64,000 bases of DNA from Levilactobacillus cerevisiae. GTDB lineage: Bacteria > Bacillota > Bacilli > Lactobacillales > Lactobacillaceae. The stretch lies in NCBI RefSeq assembly GCF_003946245.1, contig NZ_RHNN01000008.1:1-64000 (forward strand). Direction: 5' to 3'. The notes under the pieces were generated by a model that saw only the letters and a list, made by a program, of their open reading frames with translations, had not been told where the DNA came from and ran no database searches. A program made the translations under genes and the position numbers. Below, in pieces: positions 59,623 to 64,000 of the stretch (positions are counted from its first letter, which is position 1; each line of letters starts with the position of its first letter).

Positions 59623-62600
59623 CTATTCATTGTTCCAGTTATCATCTTCATCTTCATCGTCATAAAAATCCGCATTAGTTTTTCTTGAATGATGAATCCA
59701 CCAGACAATTAAGCTAGTGATTAATAGTAGAATCACGCCAATAACGCTTAACAATTGATTACGTTCTTCACCAGTTTGTGGTAGGTGAATTAGTGGCGTA
59801 TCGACCGCTTCATCTTTCATTTGCGCCTTGACGATTTCACCATCTTTAGTGATCTCAAAATCGACAGGTGTTTCATTGATCTTGTAACCTTTTGGTGCGT
59901 CATACTCTACAAATTGGTATTTGCCAGCAGGTAGGTTGGCAAAACTGAAAATACCCTTGTCGTTGGTTCGGCCGGATACAACGGTTTTACCGTCTTGATC
60001 AAGGATCTTGATACCCGTATTTGGCAAGACTTTACCATCGCTGACATCAGTCTTGGTTAATTCACCAGTACCTTTGATTAAACTATTTTGTAGCGTGAAA
60101 CTAATTGCTGGCGATTCAGAAGTGGTCTTAGTCTCGGTTGTTGCTTTTTCAGCTGCTTGATTTTTATCCTGACTAATTAATTTGCCCTTAGCATCATAGG
60201 CAGTGATACCAGTTTTTGTTGAAACAATTTTAGTTAAATCTTTAGTCAAAACTAGATTTGTTGCGGAAGGGGTCTTTTCGCGTAGATAGAAAGTGCCGAC
60301 TGGTACGTTCTTAAAGGCACCAATCGACTTGTCATCAATCGTAGTGGTTTGAATGACTTTTTTATCCTTATCTAGTAACTCGAATACGGCACCTTTGGCG
60401 TTGCCATCAAAAGTGAATTGATAACCTTTGTCTTCAACTAACTTAGCGGTTTCGTTGATTTTCTTAAAGGTAAATTCGTTGAAGTGTAATTTATTTAGAA
60501 TTGGGGCGTCCTTATCGTCATTGATCGTGAAATTTTTAGTAGCTGTGTTGTCAGTTGCCTTAAATTCAAAATCATAAGTTTGGTCATTAAGCTGATAAGC
60601 TTCACCGGCATCTAGTTCTTGCACATAATAGCTACCTTCAGGCAATTGAATGTCGGCAAAGGTTGCTTTACCATCTTTGACGGTTGCAGTTGCGACTAAG
60701 GCTTTTGCTGGGACCTTGATGTTACCACTGGTGTAGCCGGCTTTACTGAACAAGCCGAAAACTTGACCATTGGCGGCCTTGTTTTCAATCGTGGGTTTGT
60801 TCTTATCCCAATTCTTGATTTGTTCTGCTTGTTTGTTAACAGTCACGTTCAACTTCTGAAAATCGTTAGTCGCTTTGAGTGAAGTGGAGGTCACTTCAAC
60901 ATTTTGACCAGCATATTTCAATTCAAAATCAATTGGCTTGTCATTAAGAACAAAACCATTTGGTGCAGCAACTTCTTTAACTGAATATTTGCCGAGATAA
61001 AGTTGTGGCGTTTTGATTTGTCCATTAGCGTCAGTCGTAGCAGTGGCGACAATTTCACCCTTTTTGGCATGGACGGTACCATCAGCGGTGGTGATGTTTT
61101 CGCTGGCAGTAAATTCAAACTTGGCACCGGCCAGTGGGGTGTAGTCATAGTTAAAACCGTATTGTTCGCCGTACTTGGTTGACTGTTTAGTCACTTCAAC
61201 CGGCGTGGCGCCAGTCTTATTCAAAGTGACAATGCCTTTTTGCGACTTATCCGTGAACTTGACGGTCACAATACCATCACTATCTTTGCCAGTGATCGAA
61301 AATTTAGCTGGGTCTTTGGCAAGAACATAGCCTAATGGTGCTTGTGTTTCGACTAATTCATATTGACCATAGGGGAGCGCCTCAGTTGTGGTCAAGTAGC
61401 CCTCTTCATTAGTCATAAAAGTATCAGTTGTTCCATCGTGATTGAGGTTAGGCATGGAAACATATTTACCAGTTTGCAGTGATTTGATTTTAAAACCGGC
61501 GTTGGCGCGCGAAATTGTTTTCCCGGATTCAGCGTCAGCCTTGACCACTTTCAAACGTTCTTCCAATACATTATTGACGACTGAATAATGATGGGTCTCG
61601 TTTTGTTGATGAACCGTGACTTTGAATGGATCGGCGGTTTTATAGCCTTCTGGTGTTTTTGTTTCCGTCACGGTATAAGTGTCATAGGGTAGATCAGTAA
61701 ACTTGAGATAACCTTCTTTATCGGTTGTCCCTGTTGTGACGACCTTATTCGTTGTGTTGCTAGTGACTGTAAACTCAACATTAGCCAGTGGGTTAGATTT
61801 ATTTTCTTTACCGGTTAAATGACTAGAAAGTGCGGTGTGCCAATCATAGTTACCAATTTTGATTAAATCGAAACCACCCGTAATAACTTGTTCCTTAACC
61901 GTTGTTGATGCGGTGGCCGTTTTCGCATTTTGACCAGCATAGGCTAGTTTGAACGCGTGTTTTTCAGTATCTTTAATATAGCCAGTTGGTGCCGTCTTTT
62001 CGATCCAGTAGTAGTCATCCAATTTTAAATTGGCGACACTCGCTTGATTGTTTTTAATCGTAACGGTATCAACCAGCTCATCATTGGAAGTTCGATGTAA
62101 TTCATAAACGGCACCATCAAGTGAAGCAGCGCCTTGTGGGGCTTTACCAGTTTTAGCATCTTCCTTGATCAAAGTGGCAGTGCCGAATTGTTCATCATCG
62201 GTCGCTTTAACCGAGGTAGCAGTGACAGCAACGTTTTGACCAGCATATTTCAATTCAAAAGGTATTTTCTCGTTGTTAAGGATATAACCGGCTGGTGCCT
62301 TTTCTTCAACGGCGTAGTAGTTGCCGAGCTTCAGATTTTGTAGTGTACCTTTGCCGGTGCTATCGGTAGTGATCGTCCCAACTTTTTTACCATCAGTTGA
62401 ATAAACACCGTACATGGCACCATTTAATGAATAGTACCTGTTAAACATATTGGTGCCGAACTGACGGCCAATCTTCGTTAGATTTACATTGCCAAGTTGT
62501 TCTTTATTGCCAAGAACGACTTCGATTGTTTGGTTAGGTGTGATCGTGGCCGTTTTGATTTCACCTTTATTAACGTAGCCATTAGGTGCGGTTACTTCTG

Positions 62601-63546
62601 AAACTTTGACTTGCGTACCCGCCTTGATGTCGTTTAAAGCGGCGTAACCATCAGTGCCGGTGGTGACCTCTTTGGTTTGACCATTGTACTCAAATTTGAG
62701 TTTCGCACCTGGCAGAGCCTTGTTGGTATCAGCGTCAACTTTTTTAGCTTTCAAATTACCATTCAGATTTACCTTAATGTTTAGATCAAAGTTATTTCCG
62801 TTTGGCAGTTTGAAATAGGCAATTTTTTGTTGATTACCTTTACCATAAAGGAGGGAAGTACCAATATTAGCAGCCTTAGCTTTAGCAAAGGAAATCTTAC
62901 CAGATTCCTTGGAATTAGCTGTGGCAGTCAAAGTCAATTTATTGCCAGCTTTTGTGATGTTCAAATTAGCGGTATTAGCAGTTTGTTCAATATATGAAGC
63001 CAAAGTGCCATTAGTGTCGGTTAAAGTGATTGAATCACCAACGTTTAAGGTAATATTTTGATCATTGAACGATGGCTTGGTGTTGAACGCTGCAACTTTT
63101 GCCAGCACAGCCGCTTTTTTATTTTGATAATCTGGATAGTCGGTGGTCAATAGTTCATTACCTAAGGCTTCCCAGATCATAATTTGTGCTAGACCATAAT
63201 TGGCGTCAGTTGGATTTTGTTGATAAGCAAAATACGCAATTTCGGCTAGCTTGTCTTTCTCAGCCGCCGAATAATCAGTTGGTGTCCAACCTGAACCAGA
63301 ATTTTCAATATCGATCCCGTGTTCAACACAGAAAGTGATTTGGCCATCAACAACTTTTTTGTAAATACCGGTGTCAGTCCAATGAAGACCATTCAATAGA
63401 CTGAGATGCCAAGTTGATACCCAGTCGCCAGCTTTAATGTTGGTCATGTCAGCGGCAAAAGCACTTGTGATTGGGGTCATAAAAATTGAAGTGAACAAGG
63501 TCAGCAGGGCTAACCAGACAGAAACTTTACGGGTTGCTGTTTGCAA
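59623..63546 (-). CDS. Thioester-domain SpaA/Cna-B repeat adhesin with LPxTG anchor
   Basis: 1307 aa from TTG 63546 after GGAGGT. Signal peptide ending TSAFAA. An N-terminal thioester domain (about 35-160) has Cys in QITFCVEHG and Gln in YGLAQIMIWEALG, whose side chains can form a covalent host-binding thioester. About nine SpaA/Cna-B repeats follow, each with Lys near the start (LTKIG, LIKED, VVKAD, LNKTG, LTKTD) and Glu in YxxxExxAPxGY for isopeptide bonds. It closes with LPQTGEE, a membrane helix and an acidic tail (DDEDEDDNWNN). Sortase should fix it to the wall. Confidence 0.93.
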   Translation of the reverse strand: MQTATRKVSVWLALLTLFTSIFMTPITSAFAADMTNIKAGDWVSTWHLSLLNGLHWTDTGIYKKVVDGQITFCVEHGIDIENSGSGWTPTDYSAAEKDKLAEIAYFAYQQNPTDANYGLAQIMIWEALGNELLTTDYPDYQNKKAAVLAKVAAFNTKPSFNDQNITLNVGDSITLTDTNGTLASYIEQTANTANLNITKAGNKLTLTATANSKESGKISFAKAKAANIGTSLLYGKGNQQKIAYFKLPNGNNFDLNIKVNLNGNLKAKKVDADTNKALPGAKLKFEYNGQTKEVTTGTDGYAALNDIKAGTQVKVSEVTAPNGYVNKGEIKTATITPNQTIEVVLGNKEQLGNVNLTKIGRQFGTNMFNRYYSLNGAMYGVYSTDGKKVGTITTDSTGKGTLQNLKLGNYYAVEEKAPAGYILNNEKIPFELKYAGQNVAVTATSVKATDDEQFGTATLIKEDAKTGKAPQGAASLDGAVYELHRTSNDELVDTVTIKNNQASVANLKLDDYYWIEKTAPTGYIKDTEKHAFKLAYAGQNAKTATASTTVKEQVITGGFDLIKIGNYDWHTALSSHLTGKENKSNPLANVEFTVTSNTTNKVVTTGTTDKEGYLKFTDLPYDTYTVTETKTPEGYKTADPFKVTVHQQNETHHYSVVNNVLEERLKVVKADAESGKTISRANAGFKIKSLQTGKYVSMPNLNHDGTTDTFMTNEEGYLTTTEALPYGQYELVETQAPLGYVLAKDPAKFSITGKDSDGIVTVKFTDKSQKGIVTLNKTGATPVEVTKQSTKYGEQYGFNYDYTPLAGAKFEFTASENITTADGTVHAKKGEIVATATTDANGQIKTPQLYLGKYSVKEVAAPNGFVLNDKPIDFELKYAGQNVEVTSTSLKATNDFQKLNVTVNKQAEQIKNWDKNKPTIENKAANGQVFGLFSKAGYTSGNIKVPAKALVATATVKDGKATFADIQLPEGSYYVQELDAGEAYQLNDQTYDFEFKATDNTATKNFTINDDKDAPILNKLHFNEFTFKKINETAKLVEDKGYQFTFDGNAKGAVFELLDKDKKVIQTTTIDDKSIGAFKNVPVGTFYLREKTPSATNLVLTKDLTKIVSTKTGITAYDAKGKLISQDKNQAAEKATTETKTTSESPAISFTLQNSLIKGTGELTKTDVSDGKVLPNTGIKILDQDGKTVVSGRTNDKGIFSFANLPAGKYQFVEYDAPKGYKINETPVDFEITKDGEIVKAQMKDEAVDTPLIHLPQTGEERNQLLSVIGVILLLITSLIVWWIHHSRKTNADFYDDEDEDDNWNNE

Positions 63547-63599
63547 GTAGATTACCTCCATTTTGATCAAATAGATTTAGCCAGCAGTGAAAAATATTG

Positions 63600-64000
63600 A
63601 ACCCCGAATTGTCAAATCAAGTGCAACACTTGCTAAACTTCACTTATAAGTGGTCTAGGTGGTGGTCATGCGAGTAGCTGCTCAGCCATGAATTCATTGG
63701 CTGATTTATAACCAAATAGTTTACGTGGCCGTTGGTTAAGTGCCGCGGTCGCTTGCTTAATATGATCATCACTGAAACTGGTAATTGATTGACCTTTAGG
63801 GATAAATTCTCTTAGTAGCCCATTAAGCTGTTCGTTACTGCCCCGTTCTGACGGCGTATAAGGATGAGCAAAATATAGGTTGGTCCCAGTGACCTCACTC
63901 AGCGCAGAAAATTCTGCACCATTATCAAAAGTGAGTGACTTAACCACCTCAGCATCAAGTTTATTCACAAACTGTTGAACTGCAGCCTTACAGGTTTCAG
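63600..64000 (-). mobile_element. IS30-family element, 3' part cut by the window edge
   Basis: The IS end lies near 63602, where CCCCGAATTGTCAAATCAAG resembles IS30 terminal sequence. The transposase runs off the right edge, so integrity cannot be judged. Confidence 0.6.
63666..64000 (-). CDS. IS30-family transposase, C-terminal part
   Basis: The frame is open through the window edge (ETCKAAVQQFVNKLDAEVVK first), so the gene continues beyond 64000. The DDE region is visible: LTFDNGAEFSAL (second Asp), NLYFAHPYTPSERGSNEQLN (Glu in the GSNE motif) and LLREFIPKGQSITSF. The end is LNQRPRKLFGYKSANEF. This is typical of IS30 as found in lactobacilli. Confidence 0.88.
   Translation of the reverse strand, partial: ETCKAAVQQFVNKLDAEVVKSLTFDNGAEFSALSEVTGTNLYFAHPYTPSERGSNEQLNGLLREFIPKGQSITSFSDDHIKQATAALNQRPRKLFGYKSANEFMAEQLLA

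Larger units (their letters stand above)
11239..64000. mobile_element. Tn916-superfamily ICE with metal and defence cargo (partial)
   Basis: The element starts at guaA with int and a small DUF3173-type gene, then carries Orf8- and Orf7-like regulators (21066-21737). A conjugation block from TcpC to two DUF961 proteins (41915-58977) follows in Tn916 order: orf13, 14, 15, 16, 17, 18 (ardA), 19, 20 (relaxase), 21 (TcpA), 22/23. Cargo sits at three places: ars/cad between the DUF3173-type gene and orf8, copper/glutathione genes between orf7 and orf13 (the region that holds tetM in Tn916), and Abi genes at oriT. The element runs off the right edge, so its length and second att site are unknown. 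Confidence 0.9.

Noticed and set aside
59623-63546. CRISPR-like or simple tandem DNA repeats
   Set aside because: The repetition is at protein-domain level (SpaA/Cna-B repeats of 80-110 residues) with diverged DNA, and there are no regular short repeats with spacers.

Overview
This window looks like a Lactobacillaceae chromosome, probably a GC-rich Levilactobacillus-type species. The reasons are the lactobacillar protein style (GuaA, CoaA, GshF), frequent TTG starts and holin-like small toxins; the genus is inference. The first ~11.2 kb is GC-rich core chromosome. The rest, to the right edge, is visibly AT-richer and is an integrative and conjugative element (ICE) of the Tn916 superfamily inserted at the 3' end of guaA. 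Only its int-proximal end is inside the window; the far attachment site lies beyond 64000.

Core part (1-11240): a type I toxin-antitoxin locus of the holin-like/RatA style with a 27-aa toxin, a histidine phosphatase, a KefB-like antiporter with RCK domains, a HelD-type helicase, pantothenate kinase, a GNAT acetyltransferase and GMP synthase. The long intergenic gaps hold two families of large, nested, self-complementary elements (called S1 and S2 here). S1 copies show compensatory base changes in helix after helix, so they are very probably structured RNAs.

ICE left part (11240-22000): integrase and a DUF3173-type small protein. Then comes an arsenic operon (arsR-arsD-arsA-arsB, a broken gene, a second arsD, an FAD/NAD(P) disulfide oxidoreductase) with three ArsR-type operators, and a cadC-like/cadD cadmium pair. 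Orf8-like and sigma-like Orf7 regulators of the ICE follow.

Metal cargo (22100-41600): two CopY-controlled copper modules. The first holds a CPH-type ATPase, a multicopper oxidase, a two-component system and an Lgt paralogue. The second holds two cupredoxin paralogues and a CPC-type ATPase. An IS110-family element with a candidate bridge RNA and an Spx-like gene sit between them. LemA/TPM proteins, bifunctional glutathione synthetase GshF, a NusG-II protein, an SH3-NlpC/P60 hydrolase, a cupin and several tiny membrane proteins follow. Arsenic, cadmium, copper and glutathione functions together make this a metal-stress island.

Conjugation part (41915-59600, minus strand): TcpC, an unknown protein, a CwlT-like hydrolase, VirB6-like, VirB4, TcpE, ArdA, TcpD-like, a C5 DNA methyltransferase, a small protein, the MobT relaxase, oriT, TcpA and two DUF961 proteins, in Tn916 order. 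Between relaxase/oriT and the coupling ATPase, on the opposite strand, sit AbiH and an AbiEi/AbiEii pair. A 1307-aa thioester/SpaA-type LPxTG adhesin and the 3' part of an IS30 transposase close the window.
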